NCBI RefSeq assembly: GCF_018919205.1
Contig: NZ_JAHLQN010000001.1
Location: forward strand, 372,001-436,000
Reading direction: 5' to 3'
DNA from: Dysosmobacter acutus
GTDB taxonomy: Bacteria > Bacillota > Clostridia > Oscillospirales > Oscillospiraceae
DNA: 64,000 bases
Shown here: piece after piece, positions 27,205 to 35,806 of the stretch
Layout: every line of letters begins with the position of its first letter
How positions within the stretch are numbered: the stretch's first letter is position 1
Position numbers and translations under genes: made by a program
The notes under the pieces: model-generated
What the model was told of the DNA's origin: nothing
The model's input: the letters and a program-made list of their open reading frames with translations, nothing else
Database searches by the model: none

Positions 27205-28764
27205 TTATTTGCTCTGCTTCAGCTCCCTGGCGCGCTGATCCCAATACTCCGCCTCCATGCCGATGGTCTCGGAGGTGAACTCACCGCCGCCGCTCTTTTC
27301 AAAGTGGCGGATCGCACGGCGAGCGTACTTATAGCCCACGATGAGCAGGGGGATGTTGATATAGACCACAGCGATGTTCAGGAAGTCGGACAGATACCAG
27401 ATGTTGCCTAACTCCAGGCCGGCCAGAACGGCCAGTGTGCCGAAGGGGATGGCAAACAGTGTGCTGGCCAGACGGATGGCGTTGATAAATCTGCGGTCCT
27501 TGCGGATGCCGTTGGCGGAAATCTCAGCCAGAGAGACCTGGCCGATCAGGGTGGTGTAGGAGAACAGGCCATAGCTGAACGCTACCACGAAGCGGATGGC
27601 ATCGTCTAAGAAGGTCCCGGGGAAGAGATAGGTGATGGACTCCAGGAAGGTACCGATGCCGGAAATCTTGATGGTGTTCCAATCCACGCCGGCCTCGCCG
27701 GTCCACAGCTGGGCAAGCACCACCACGAAACCGGTCATGGTGCAGATGATGATGGTGTCAAGAAACACGCCGATGGACTGGACGGCGCCCTGCTCACAGG
27801 GGTGCTCGTTCTCGGAAGTGGCGGCGAACATGGTGACGGTGCCCATGCCGGCCTCGTTGGACATCAGGCCGCGCTTCATGCCCTGGACCAGAGCCACGCC
27901 GAACAATCCGCCGAAGATAGCGTCGGGCTTGAACGCGCCCACGACCACGGAGGAGACGAACTGGGGGAAGTGGTGGATGTTGCACAGGGCGATGATCACC
28001 ACCAGCAGCATATAGATGCAGCCCATGACGGGGACCAGCACGTCGGTGATCTTGGTGACGCGCTTGATGCCGCCGAAGATGATGAAGAAGGATCCTATGA
28101 TGACCACTGCGGCCACCACATAGTACAGCACGGAGTCGCGACCGTACTGCACGTGGAACATGGCCTCAGCCATGGAGGAGACCGAGGTGAAGATGTAGAA
28201 CACCTGAACAGGCTGGCACAGGACGGCGTAGAGCACTAACAGCACCGAGATGACCACAAGGACGGAGCGGTGGTTGCCCAGGGCTTTCTTGCCATAAAAG
28301 GCCATGCCGCCCACAAACTGGTCATCCTTTTTCTCCTTGAAGATCTGGGCCAAGGTGGACTCCACATAGGCGGTGGCCATGCCCAGGAAGGCGGAGAGCC
28401 ACATCCAGAACAGGGCGCCGGGGCCGCCGATGGTGATGGCGCCGGTGACGCCCACGATGTTGCCCGGCCCCACGCGCATGGCGGAGCTGAGCAGGAAAGC
28501 GGTCATGGGGCTGAGGCCGTCCTTTGTCTTTTTCTTGCTGAACAGAACCTTCAGACCGCGCTTGAAGTGGCGGATCTGGATAAACCGGTTGTCGATGGTC
28601 AGATACAGGCCCAGGCCGATCAAAAGAAGAATCGCCAGGGAGAAGTCGCCCAGGATGGGGATGCTGCTATACCACTCCAAATTGGTGGGAAAGCTCCACA
28701 GCGTGTCGGTGATAGGGACGATGAACGCGAACGCGTCATTTACCATTTGAAATAGATGTTGCAT
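27205..28764 (-). CDS. Sodium:alanine/glycine symporter (AGCS family)
   Basis: A 519-residue permease with about ten to eleven membrane segments. Family signatures visible are RHFKRGLKVLF near the N-terminus, GPGNIVGVTGAITIGGPGALFWMW, and GMKRGLMSNEAGMGTV in the middle. AGCS carriers import alanine or glycine with Na+. AAGGAGGAGAAAGT precedes the ATG at 28764. It stands between grdB and ald, suggesting uptake of the substrates both enzymes use. Confidence 0.94.
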   Translation of the reverse strand: MQHLFQMVNDAFAFIVPITDTLWSFPTNLEWYSSIPILGDFSLAILLLIGLGLYLTIDNRFIQIRHFKRGLKVLFSKKKTKDGLSPMTAFLLSSAMRVGPGNIVGVTGAITIGGPGALFWMWLSAFLGMATAYVESTLAQIFKEKKDDQFVGGMAFYGKKALGNHRSVLVVISVLLVLYAVLCQPVQVFYIFTSVSSMAEAMFHVQYGRDSVLYYVVAAVVIIGSFFIIFGGIKRVTKITDVLVPVMGCIYMLLVVIIALCNIHHFPQFVSSVVVGAFKPDAIFGGLFGVALVQGMKRGLMSNEAGMGTVTMFAATSENEHPCEQGAVQSIGVFLDTIIICTMTGFVVVLAQLWTGEAGVDWNTIKISGIGTFLESITYLFPGTFLDDAIRFVVAFSYGLFSYTTLIGQVSLAEISANGIRKDRRFINAIRLASTLFAIPFGTLAVLAGLELGNIWYLSDFLNIAVVYINIPLLIVGYKYARRAIRHFEKSGGGEFTSETIGMEAEYWDQRARELKQSK

Positions 28765-28794
28765 ACTTTCTCCTCCTTAACACATAACAGGCGG

Positions 28795-30069
28795 TCACGG
28801 CTGTGTGAGCAGCGACATGGCCCGCCGCACCAGGTCCAGCCGGAAGTTCGCTTCTTTCTCCTTGGAGAGAGAGGGGTCGCCCACGGGGTAGGGGATGGCA
28901 AAGGCGCCAAAGATGCGGGCGGCGCCGACGGTGTGGGAGATGGGAGTGATGGTGCACACATGGACGGCGGGAATCCCGGCCTTCTCGATCTGCTTGACAA
29001 GCGTTGCTCCGCAACGCGTGCAGGTCCCTCAGGTGCTGGTGAGGATGACGGCGTTCACATTGGCCTCAAGAAGCTCCTGGGCAATGTCGCGGCCCATGGA
29101 AGTGGCGGATGTGACCGAGGTGGAGTTGCCGGTGGTCACGAAGTAATATGGGTAGAGAGAGCCGATCTCCCCCCGGCGCTCCAGCTCCTTCAGCGCGTCC
29201 ACAGGGGCCACCCGGTTGGGATCCTCGTTGGCATAGACGGGATCATAGCCGGCGTGGACAGAGAAGAACTTCCCGGGCTCCAGCCGGTCTATTTTGGAGA
29301 TGTCGTACTTTTTATAGAACTTGGAGGTGGAGGCGGGAAGCCGGTCCGGATTCCCCACAGGGACGATGCCGCCGCTGGTGACCAGAGCGATCTTGGCCTT
29401 GCTCAGGTCGGGGACGGGGGCCGCGGGCTTCACCTTTTCATAGATGGAGATAGGGACCTCCGTCTCAAAGGGCGCGCCGCTGAGCTTTTTCAGAAGCATA
29501 TCCACGGCCCGCTCGGCGCCGTTCCGCTCCCGGAAAAGATTGACGCGCTTTCCGCTGGCGAAATACCCCTCCTCGTTGGGCAGGCCGATGGGCTGGCCGC
29601 TGAGCAGCTTGTTGGCGAAGTCGGCCATCAGGGGGACGGCTTTTCGCATACCGGCGGCGGACTTCTCCACCTCCAGAATGTAGAGTTCCCGCTTATAGAT
29701 CTCCACAGCAGGGTTTTCCCAATACATGGCGGAGAACGCCTTGATGCCCAGCTCCTTTTGCACATACTGGCAGATGTCGCCGCAGGCCATGCCGAAGCGG
29801 CCGGCGTTGAAGGCGGGACCGGCGATGAACAGGTCCACCTGCCGCCCCTCCAGCTGCTGGCGGACAAATGCCTTGACCTGATCGCCGTTTTCGGCGTAGT
29901 AGTTGTCTCCGCAGACCACGATTCCCTCCAGCCGGGCGTCCTTCAGCCGGGGCTGCAGGCCGATCGCCGCGCCGCAGAGTTCCTCTTTCCAGAAGGGCTT
30001 CTGATATGCCATGTCCTCGCCGCCAATGTTGGCAAAGAACTGGTTGGTATAATAAACGATGTTGTACAT
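28795..30069 (-). CDS. Glycine/sarcosine/betaine reductase component B, selenoprotein subunit (GrdB/GrdF/GrdH type)
   Basis: The frame opens at 30069 with a strong GAGGAGGTGGAGAT site and the family start YYTNQFFANIGGED. A TGA at 29031-29029 is read as selenocysteine: it falls in ILTST-U-GTCTRC, the known redox motif of the family, and the same frame continues 78 codons as clean homologous sequence (ATLVKQIEKAGIPAVHVCTI) to TGA at 28795. The full length of 424 residues and Sec347 fit the family. The subunit takes up glycine, sarcosine or betaine with GrdE and passes the carboxymethyl group to selenoprotein A. Which substrate is used cannot be decided here; no grdA, grdC or grdD lies in the window. 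Automated callers would truncate it at 29029. Confidence 0.93.
29001..29031 (-). promoter_or_regulatory. Selenocysteine UGA with bacterial SECIS-like hairpin
   Basis: On the coding strand the UGA (29031-29029) is followed after 11 bases by GCGTTGC-GGA-GCAACGC (29017-29001), a 7-bp stem with a tight GGA loop. Bacterial SECIS elements lie at this distance and bind SelB through a small G-containing loop. Confidence 0.8.
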
Positions 30070-30081
30070 ATCTCCACCTCC

Positions 30082-31365
30082 TCAGATCGTAATGGCGCTT
30101 AGATGGGTATTGCCCTGCAGGTTATGGCTGCCGATGATTCCGTGAATCTCCACCACAAGACTGCCGTCGGGCTGGATGGACTCGGAGTTGCCGCCGGTCA
30201 CGTGTTCGATCGCGGTCAGCTCGCCGATTACCTTATCCATTTTAGGCAGCAGCAGCGTGGCGTTGCTGTTGCCGGTGGAAATGATGGCGTCCGCCTCTTT
30301 GACGCTGTCGGGCAGGGACTCGCTCATCCCATCCAGGCCGGCGTCCTCGTTGGTGATGATGACCGCCTTGATCCCGCTGTGCTCCATATTCCTGGCCACA
30401 AGCATCAGATCGGTGGTGGGATTGCCGAATCCCTCCTGAGAAACGACCACGCCCTCGGCGCCCAGCTCCCTGGCGTATTTGGTGGTCAGCATACAGTTGC
30501 GCAGCTTTTCCTTCAGGGTCACCATCAGGGGGTTGACCACCACGCCCATGAAATTCAGCTCTGTCCCATGCTTGGCAAAGCAGGCCTGGACCACGGCGTT
30601 GTTCTGGTGGTGATAGGTGGTGGTCTTCGAGCCGGGGGAGACGCAGTTGCCGCTGATCAGCGCGTCGTCCAAAAGCTCCAGCGGCGAGAGCATCATGGGC
30701 AGCATCAGCTTGGAGTCCCGCCCATAGTAATAGGTGTCATGGAGCAGACCCTGGCTCATGATCTGATCCACATAGACCACCTTAGGCAGAGAGGGGTGCT
30801 GGGCATACCGCTCGCCGACGGGCCCCCAGGTGTAGACCTCCTCGGTATAGTCGGCGTAGTCCAGGGCCAGCCTGCCAATGTGCTCCGCCAACCGGATCCC
30901 GGCCAGCCGGACCACCTCCTCATGCTCGTGGGGAGAGATGCCGTCCCGCTTGGTCAGCTCCATCACCACATTGTTGAGCTTGGAGAAAATGGTATAGTCG
31001 GCGGCGGGGCCGCTCATGTCGATCAGGCCCTCCTGAAACCCCACAATGGGTCCGGTGGACACCACGGCGCAGCCCTTCAGGGCGTAGGTGATACCGCTGC
31101 CCAGTTCCTGGGGCTCGTCAGTGGTGACACCGGAAAAGGTACCGCCCCCCACCTTGGCCCGGGGCTCGATCACATCCTTCACGGGGACGATCCGGACGGA
31201 CTCTCCCGGGCGGGCGATGTGGAACACCACATCCTTCACGCGGGTATCCTTCATGACCTCTTCCTTCATTTCCTCTGTCCGGAGATACAGGACATGATCC
31301 CGAATCTCAGAACGTTCGGCAAAGGCGATGTCCCGGATTGCAATATTCCTCATATGTAGTTCCAT
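30082..31365 (-). CDS. Glycine/sarcosine/betaine reductase component B proprotein (GrdE/GrdG/GrdI type)
   Basis: A 427-residue proprotein that self-cleaves into two subunits. The cleavage site is Asn240-Cys241 in LISGNCVSPGS; the cysteine becomes the pyruvoyl group that forms a Schiff base with the amine substrate. It heads the operon, 12 bases before the selenoprotein gene, and starts 118 bases after a sigma-54 promoter. AAGGGTG lies upstream of the ATG at 31365. Confidence 0.93.
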   Translation of the reverse strand: MELHMRNIAIRDIAFAERSEIRDHVLYLRTEEMKEEVMKDTRVKDVVFHIARPGESVRIVPVKDVIEPRAKVGGGTFSGVTTDEPQELGSGITYALKGCAVVSTGPIVGFQEGLIDMSGPAADYTIFSKLNNVVMELTKRDGISPHEHEEVVRLAGIRLAEHIGRLALDYADYTEEVYTWGPVGERYAQHPSLPKVVYVDQIMSQGLLHDTYYYGRDSKLMLPMMLSPLELLDDALISGNCVSPGSKTTTYHHQNNAVVQACFAKHGTELNFMGVVVNPLMVTLKEKLRNCMLTTKYARELGAEGVVVSQEGFGNPTTDLMLVARNMEHSGIKAVIITNEDAGLDGMSESLPDSVKEADAIISTGNSNATLLLPKMDKVIGELTAIEHVTGGNSESIQPDGSLVVEIHGIIGSHNLQGNTHLSAITI

Positions 31366-31482
31366 ATAAAAACACCCTTCTTTTTCGACTCCTCCACCAG
31401 GCGAGAACGTCTTCCCTCCTGTGGGGCCATGTGCCGTGACCGGGCGTGCACTCCCGGATGACTGCAGACAAAAATTATATAA

Positions 31483-31497
31483 GCAACTTGTGTGCCA
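31483..31497 (-). promoter_or_regulatory. Sigma-54 promoter of the grdE-grdB-symporter-ald operon
   Basis: Read leftward the sequence TGGCACACAAGTTGC is an exact -24/-12 consensus (TGGCAC, 5 bases, TTGC). The gene for a sigma-54 activator is immediately upstream. Confidence 0.9.
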
Positions 31498-31515
31498 AAA
31501 ACGAGCCCTCCAACG

Positions 31516-31565
31516 TTGTGCATATTGCTAAATTTATTCCCGTTTAAACAGAGTAAAATTGTGCA
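31516..31565. promoter_or_regulatory. Possible enhancer sites for the sigma-54 activator
   Basis: TTGTGCA occurs at 31516-31522 and 31559-31565, 43 bases apart (about four helical turns), 20-70 bases upstream of the sigma-54 promoter. Assignment is by position only. Confidence 0.35.
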
Positions 31566-31566
31566 A

Positions 31567-31631
31567 AAAAATATCGTGCGACAAAAAGCTGTCACTTTAA
31601 TTGGAAAATGGTGACAGCTTTTTGTCGCACG
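31567..31631 (-). terminator. Long-stem terminator after the sigma-54 activator gene
   Basis: Perfect 21-bp arms (31575-31595 and 31611-31631) with a 15-base loop; on the minus strand ATATTTTTTT follows. It isolates the regulator message from the operon. Confidence 0.8.
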
Positions 31632-31656
31632 AAAGAAAACCGACCAATATTCGTCG

Positions 31657-33117
31657 TCAGAGTTCAGGGACTTCCTTAAGCTGAGAGAGCTTGTAATTCA
31701 GTGTCTGCCGGGGGATGCGGAGCAGCGCGGCGGCGGCGGTCTTGTTCCCCTTGGCCAGCTGAAGAGCACGGCCGATCAACTCCCTCTCGGTCCGCTTCAG
31801 CGCCAGGTTCAGGTCCAGGCACTCCTCTGCGCCGTCTGTCAGATCCGGCAGCGGCGCAGGGGCCGGGGACACAGCGGCCCGGGGTACCTCGATCCGGCGG
31901 GACACAAGCTGATCCAGGTCCTCCTGCCAGACCTTTCGTACCCGGTAGTCCTGAAGGATATCATAGAGATAGATGGGCAGATGGTCGGTGCTCAGGGTAT
32001 CTCCATCGCAGATATTCACCATGCTGTCGATCACATTTTTCATCTCTCGTATGTTGCCGTTCCAGCTGTACTGGAGAAAGAGGTCCTGAAGCTCCGCGGT
32101 AAGCCCGGTCACATTTTTATGATACAGCTGGCTGAACTGCTGGATATAGTAGGAAGTGAACCACTGGATGTCCTCCCCCCGCTCCCGCAGCGGGATCAGC
32201 TTGATCATGTTGGCCCCCAGACGGTAGAACAGGTCGCTGCGCAGCTTTTTCTGGCGGATGGCCTCCATGGGGTCTTCGTTCATGGCGGCGATCACCTTCA
32301 CATCCACCTTTTTCTCCGTGTTGGAGCCCAAGGGGCGGAAGCTGCCGTCCTGCAGCACCCGGAGCAGCTTGCCCTGGACGCTGTACGGCATGGAGTTGAA
32401 CTCATCCAGAAAGAGGATCCCGCCGTTGGCGGCCTCGAACAGGCCCTTGCGGTTCTCCGCCCCGGTGTAGGCCCCCTTCACGCTTCCGAACAGGGCGGAC
32501 TCCATCAGCGCTTCGGGGACGGACGCACAGTTATGGGCCACCACCTTGGAGTAGGGCACATTGCAGGCGTGGATGATCGCCTGGGCAAAGAGCTCCTTGC
32601 CTGTCCCGGTTTCGCCATAGATGAAGATGGGGGCCTTGTTGGTGGCAAACATTTTGGCCCGGTGGATATTCTCCCGCATGACGGCGTTCTGGGTGAGGAT
32701 CGAGTCGAAGGTGATCTGCTCCGGGTTCTGGTCGTCGGGATCGCCCTGTGCCTCCAGGTCCTTGATGGTGGTGATGTCCTTGTTCAGCTCAAAGACACCC
32801 AGAATCTTTCCGCGGGACATGATGGGAATGGTCACATTGTCGCTGAGAAAGCTCCGGCCTTTATAGTCGGTGTACCGCTGGCGGCGGCGGACGGTGACCT
32901 TTCCGGTGGACATGGTCCTTACGATAGAGCTGTGGTTTCTGGAGATGCCGGGGTAAACCTCAAAAAAATTACGGCCCAGATAGTCCTCCGGGTGATACCC
33001 CGGCTCCACGGTGCCGAAGGCGCTCTCAAATCGGGAATTGAACACAATGCGATAGTTGCGGTCCACCACCTGGAGCACATCCACATTGGACATCGCGTAG
33101 TCCTCAAACTTCAGCAT
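31657..33117 (-). CDS. Sigma-54-dependent transcriptional activator with PAS domain
   Basis: 486 residues in three parts. A PAS-type sensor fills about residues 8-125. The AAA+ domain has Walker A GETGTGKE, the sigma-54 contact loop written GAYTGA instead of the usual GAFTGA, and Walker B GGILFLDE. A C-terminal Fis-type helix-turn-helix ends in GNKTAAAALLRIPRQTLNYKL. The ATG at 33117 has AAGGAGGAGTACC upstream; a longer in-frame extension crosses the promoter. It is placed to sense an amino-acid-related signal and switch on the reductase operon. Confidence 0.93.
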   Translation of the reverse strand: MLKFEDYAMSNVDVLQVVDRNYRIVFNSRFESAFGTVEPGYHPEDYLGRNFFEVYPGISRNHSSIVRTMSTGKVTVRRRQRYTDYKGRSFLSDNVTIPIMSRGKILGVFELNKDITTIKDLEAQGDPDDQNPEQITFDSILTQNAVMRENIHRAKMFATNKAPIFIYGETGTGKELFAQAIIHACNVPYSKVVAHNCASVPEALMESALFGSVKGAYTGAENRKGLFEAANGGILFLDEFNSMPYSVQGKLLRVLQDGSFRPLGSNTEKKVDVKVIAAMNEDPMEAIRQKKLRSDLFYRLGANMIKLIPLRERGEDIQWFTSYYIQQFSQLYHKNVTGLTAELQDLFLQYSWNGNIREMKNVIDSMVNICDGDTLSTDHLPIYLYDILQDYRVRKVWQEDLDQLVSRRIEVPRAAVSPAPAPLPDLTDGAEECLDLNLALKRTERELIGRALQLAKGNKTAAAALLRIPRQTLNYKLSQLKEVPEL

Positions 33118-33228
33118 GGTACTCCTCCTTGTCGACGATTTTGCCCTCCGGAGGCGTCGTCCTCCTGCTCTTGGAGACCGGGTGCGGCACGGGCAGCCGC
33201 CGCGTTCGGACATGCATTGGACTTTTTG

Positions 33229-33257
33229 AATATATCACAGCCACACCCCCCAGTCAA
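33229..33257 (-). promoter_or_regulatory. Sigma-A promoter of the sigma-54 activator gene
   Basis: TTGACT (33257-33252), 17 bases, TATATT (33234-33229); predicted message start about 105 bases before the ATG. Confidence 0.75.
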
Positions 33258-33432
33258 CGGCAGCGGCCGCACCCGCAAAGTCCCGTGGGACGCGATGATC
33301 CGGTGCACCATATCCCGGGCAAAGTGCAGCTTGTCTCAGTTGGCGCTAAAAAAGAGCTTGGCGGAACGGTTTCGCCGCCGGAGCATGAATGGCGGAACCT
33401 GTGGCCCAGTCTATTTTCTCTCAGGAGCATGC
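33258..33432. other. Intergenic stretch, no gene seen
   Basis: Between the activator promoter and the tRNA terminator I see short open frames in both directions but none with a ribosome site or recognisable product. Confidence 0.5.
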
Positions 33433-33470
33433 AAAAAAAGCACCTGATTTCATACGAAATCAGGTGCTTT
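33433..33470 (-). terminator. Orphaned terminator of the tRNA-Leu/tRNA-fMet operon
   Basis: A 15-bp perfect stem (33437-33451 with 33456-33470), loop ATAC, then seven T on the minus strand. It directly abuts the left att repeat, which is the CCA end of tRNA-fMet; before insertion it would have ended the tRNA transcript one base after the CCA. Confidence 0.85.
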
Positions 33471-33471
33471 C

Positions 33472-33485
33472 TGGTTGCGGAGACA
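33472..33485. repeat. Left attachment-site repeat (attL)
   Basis: TGGTTGCGGAGACA, identical to 42388-42401, where it is the 3' end of the tRNA-fMet gene (CCA plus acceptor strand). Confidence 0.82.
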
Positions 33486-33571
33486 CGCAATCTATCATAT
33501 GTGCGACGTTCTATAGGTGCGCGTCATGCTGAGCCGCCGGAGTCCTTCCGGGCGGTCTCCTCCCGCACATA

Positions 33572-33601
33572 ACATGTAGATAGAAAGAAAAAACTACATG
33601 T
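33572..33601. repeat. Inverted repeat before the small XRE gene
   Basis: ACATGTAG (33572-33579) and CTACATGT (33594-33601) flank an A-rich 14-base loop just before the ribosome site at about 33602; it could be an operator or an mRNA hairpin. Confidence 0.4.
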
Positions 33602-33614
33602 GAGGGAGACACTT

Positions 33615-33878
33615 ATGAACGCTTATAGAGAGAGAATGCGTCAAATTTTGTCCGACCATTTCAAAACGACAAGAAGAACCATGCAGATTTCACAAGAGAA
33701 GATGTCCGAGCTGTTGGGGATTGATGTCAGATCATACGTCGAATTGGAGCACGGACACTCCTTATGTTCTACGCCGGTATTGCTCAAATTCATGTTCAAC
33801 TGCGATGTGGATCAAAAAAAATTACTCAGTGACTTGGAATCCGTTGAACAGTATTCCGACGAGGAGAGCGCAGGGTGA
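33615..33878 (+). CDS. Small XRE-type helix-turn-helix protein
   Basis: An 87-residue protein with a helix-turn-helix at about residues 22-50 (MQISQEKMSELLGIDVRSYVELE), similar to accessory XRE proteins in clostridial genomes. TGAGGGAGA precedes the ATG at 33615; the earlier GTG has no ribosome site. It is the first gene inside the left end and converges on the sigma-factor gene. Target unknown. Confidence 0.72.
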   Translation: MNAYRERMRQILSDHFKTTRRTMQISQEKMSELLGIDVRSYVELEHGHSLCSTPVLLKFMFNCDVDQKKLLSDLESVEQYSDEESAG

Positions 33879-33895
33879 CGCTATGATAGGAAATA

Positions 33896-33921
33896 AGGAC
33901 TGTCCGGTTATGGGCAGTCCT
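33896..33921. terminator. Hairpin between convergent XRE and sigma-factor genes
   Basis: AGGACTG/CAGTCCT arms (33896-33902 and 33915-33921) with a short T-rich tail on either strand; a weak bidirectional terminator. Confidence 0.5.
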
Positions 33922-33924
33922 GTT

Positions 33925-34659
33925 TCAATGCGTGGCAAGGCGCTCACGAATGAGGACGATCTGCTCAGTTGCGGAAGTATGGGTGGAATGGAAGCGGGCT
34001 GTGCCAACCTTCAAATAATAGGGCGTGTTCTCATCAATAAATGCCTCAAGCCTCCTCCGTATCTCCGGCCTGCGCATTGTCCGCAGCGCTTTTTCCTCCA
34101 GGCTCCGCGCCTGGTATGGAGTGAGGCCGTATTCCGCGCCAATCTCCGCAAGCGTTTTCCCCTGATAGAAGCGGCGGCGCAGTGTGTCCGCCTGCTCTTC
34201 AGGAAGTGCGCACAGGCTCTTCTCAAGCTCTGCGTGCAGCTGCTCACGCCATATCCGGTCCTCTGCGTCCTCAAAGCCGTCGCATGGGTCCTCTATGCTG
34301 TCTGCAATGGTGAGGCCGTCAGCCCCGTGTATTGGCTCATCAAGGCCCATAGAGTAGTCAAGCGCATCGCGCCTTGTGCTGAGATGCCCTGCGGCCTCTG
34401 CAAATGAGGTTTTCAAGGCTATGTCCAGCCACCCAATGAAGGACATGCCTTTTGACGGGTTATAGCTGCTTGCAGCGCTCATCATGGCAAGAAAGCCGGA
34501 TTGGTAGAGGTCTTCCTCCGTTACGCCTCCGCAGCCGCCCAGAGCGCGGAACCGCTTCCCGGCCTGCATGGAGACAAAGCGCTCTACACCGTCCCACAAG
34601 GCCGCTATACAGTCCTGCTCACCCTGCTGTATCCTCACCGCCAGTTCCTCATTGGTCAA
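33925..34659 (-). CDS. Sigma-70 family RNA polymerase sigma factor of the element
   Basis: A 244-residue protein with region 2 (LYQSGFLAMMSAASSYNPSKGMSFIGWLDIALKTSF) and region 4 (LPEEQADTLRRRFYQGKTLAEIGAEYGLTPYQARSLEEKALRTMRR). The start is a TTG at 34659 with AAGGGG upstream, directly after the stop of the preceding gene. Such sigma factors in mobile elements can turn on late genes. It is the last gene of the capsid operon. A C-terminal tail after region 4 is unusual in length (about 50 residues). Confidence 0.85.
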   Translation of the reverse strand: MTNEELAVRIQQGEQDCIAALWDGVERFVSMQAGKRFRALGGCGGVTEEDLYQSGFLAMMSAASSYNPSKGMSFIGWLDIALKTSFAEAAGHLSTRRDALDYSMGLDEPIHGADGLTIADSIEDPCDGFEDAEDRIWREQLHAELEKSLCALPEEQADTLRRRFYQGKTLAEIGAEYGLTPYQARSLEEKALRTMRRPEIRRRLEAFIDENTPYYLKVGTARFHSTHTSATEQIVLIRERLATH

Positions 34660-34661
34660 TC

Positions 34662-34871
34662 TTAAGCATCCCCTTCGCCATAGATTCGTTTAATCAGATG
34701 GGCGACACGCTCTTTCAATTCTTCGTTCTCGGATTCAAGCTCAATCATTCGGTTTTTGAAGTGATAGGAAGCCGTTAAATACAGCTCAATCACGGCGCTT
34801 TCCTGTTCTGCCGACAGTTCCGGCGCAATGGCTCTTAATGCCGATCTTGTAAAAATATAACTGTTTTTCAT
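34662..34871 (-). CDS. Small coiled-coil protein of unknown function
   Basis: A 69-residue acidic protein with a heptad-like C-terminal helix (MIELESENEELKERVAHLIKRI). GAGGAGGCAGT precedes the ATG, and the stop is immediately followed by the sigma-factor start, so it is co-translated with it. It could be a partner of the sigma factor; no family recognised. Confidence 0.65.
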   Translation of the reverse strand: MKNSYIFTRSALRAIAPELSAEQESAVIELYLTASYHFKNRMIELESENEELKERVAHLIKRIYGEGDA

Positions 34872-34934
34872 ACTGCCTCCTCAAAGCGCAGAGGACGCGC
34901 GGACTCCTGCCCACACGCCCCCTGCCGTGGTGTC

Positions 34935-35786
34935 TTAACCGGCGGACTCTGCCGCCACAGCCTGATAGTAGATTGCCTTAGCCTTGTTTTCAAGCACGAA
35001 TGCATCATAGCAAATGCGGCCTTCTACCAGAGCACCGGAGATGCCCGGCGGGTTATCGTGAATGGTGTAGTCCTCCAGCTTCACCGGGGCCACTGTCGCC
35101 ACAGGATGTGCAATCAGAAATCCGAAATCAGCGGGAAGGCGGTTAGCGGGAATCTTCTGCACGGTCATGCCGTCCAGAATACCAATTGCTCCCTTCAATC
35201 GCAGATCGTTGCCGATGTCAGTTTCCATCACGATGTCCTTGCATTTCTTCATGATGGTGTAGATCGCCGGTGTCACCACCAGAACGCGGCCGGTTTCGGG
35301 GACCTGGGAATCATCCAGAGCCAGGGAGCCATTTAGGATTTCTGTATAGATGTTTGAAGCGGTCAGGGCCAGAGCAGTGGGTTTGTGGCCTGCGTTTTCA
35401 CACATCACGCCGTAGGTGTAGGTATCTACTTCGGGGATCACGACTTCGCGGTTCTGCCGAGCTAAAGCGGAAGCAGCGGCCAGCTGCCGGGCGGTCTCAT
35501 CGGTATCCAGCTTATCAATCGCGAACGTGAAGGACCGATCCTTCTTTAAGGTGAACTCCTCCGTGGTAGCGTCCAGGGCGGACACGGCCCCGTAACGGCT
35601 CCAATTCCCCTCAGCAGGGCCGGAACGGCCATAGTCGTTCATCTTGGACGTTGTGACCTTGTAGGCCTTCACTGTATGCGCACCGGTCCAGTCAAAGTCG
35701 TGGTTAGTCAGGAGGGCTTTCTTGCTCTCAGTGCTAAACTGTTCATCGGTATAGGGTGCAAATTTGGTTGCAAGTGCGATAGACAT
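34935..35786 (-). CDS. Phage-type major capsid protein
   Basis: A 283-residue protein with features of HK97/P22-type coat proteins: the N-terminal SIALATKFAPYTDEQFSTESKKALL, a central EEFTLKKDRSFTFAIDKLDTDET strand-turn segment, VVIPEVDTYTYGVMCENAG, and a C-terminal half with VLVVTPAIYTIMKKC and LIAHPVATVAPVKLEDYTIHDNPPG. It is co-expressed with a scaffold-like protein 20 bases upstream, which is how true phage coat genes are arranged. GGAGTGATTTATA precedes the ATG. An encapsulin-like compartment protein is less likely because encapsulins lack a separate scaffold. Confidence 0.82.
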   Translation of the reverse strand: MSIALATKFAPYTDEQFSTESKKALLTNHDFDWTGAHTVKAYKVTTSKMNDYGRSGPAEGNWSRYGAVSALDATTEEFTLKKDRSFTFAIDKLDTDETARQLAAASALARQNREVVIPEVDTYTYGVMCENAGHKPTALALTASNIYTEILNGSLALDDSQVPETGRVLVVTPAIYTIMKKCKDIVMETDIGNDLRLKGAIGILDGMTVQKIPANRLPADFGFLIAHPVATVAPVKLEDYTIHDNPPGISGALVEGRICYDAFVLENKAKAIYYQAVAAESAG

Positions 35787-35806
35787 TATAAATCACTCCT
35801 AAAATT

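Noticed and set aside
30082..31365. D-proline reductase proprotein PrdA
   Set aside because: The cleavage-site context GNCVSPGS, the length of 427 residues and the partner subunit match the GrdE group.
31350..31595. 81-codon leftward frame over the sigma-54 promoter
   Set aside because: It spans the promoter and part of the upstream hairpin and overlaps the grdE start; no ribosome site.
33129..33572. 147-codon rightward frame between the activator gene and the element
   Set aside because: It crosses the activator promoter, the tRNA terminator and attL and has no ribosome site.
34935..35786. Encapsulin-type nanocompartment protein
   Set aside because: A separate scaffold gene lies directly upstream and no cargo gene is adjacent, which fits a phage coat protein better.
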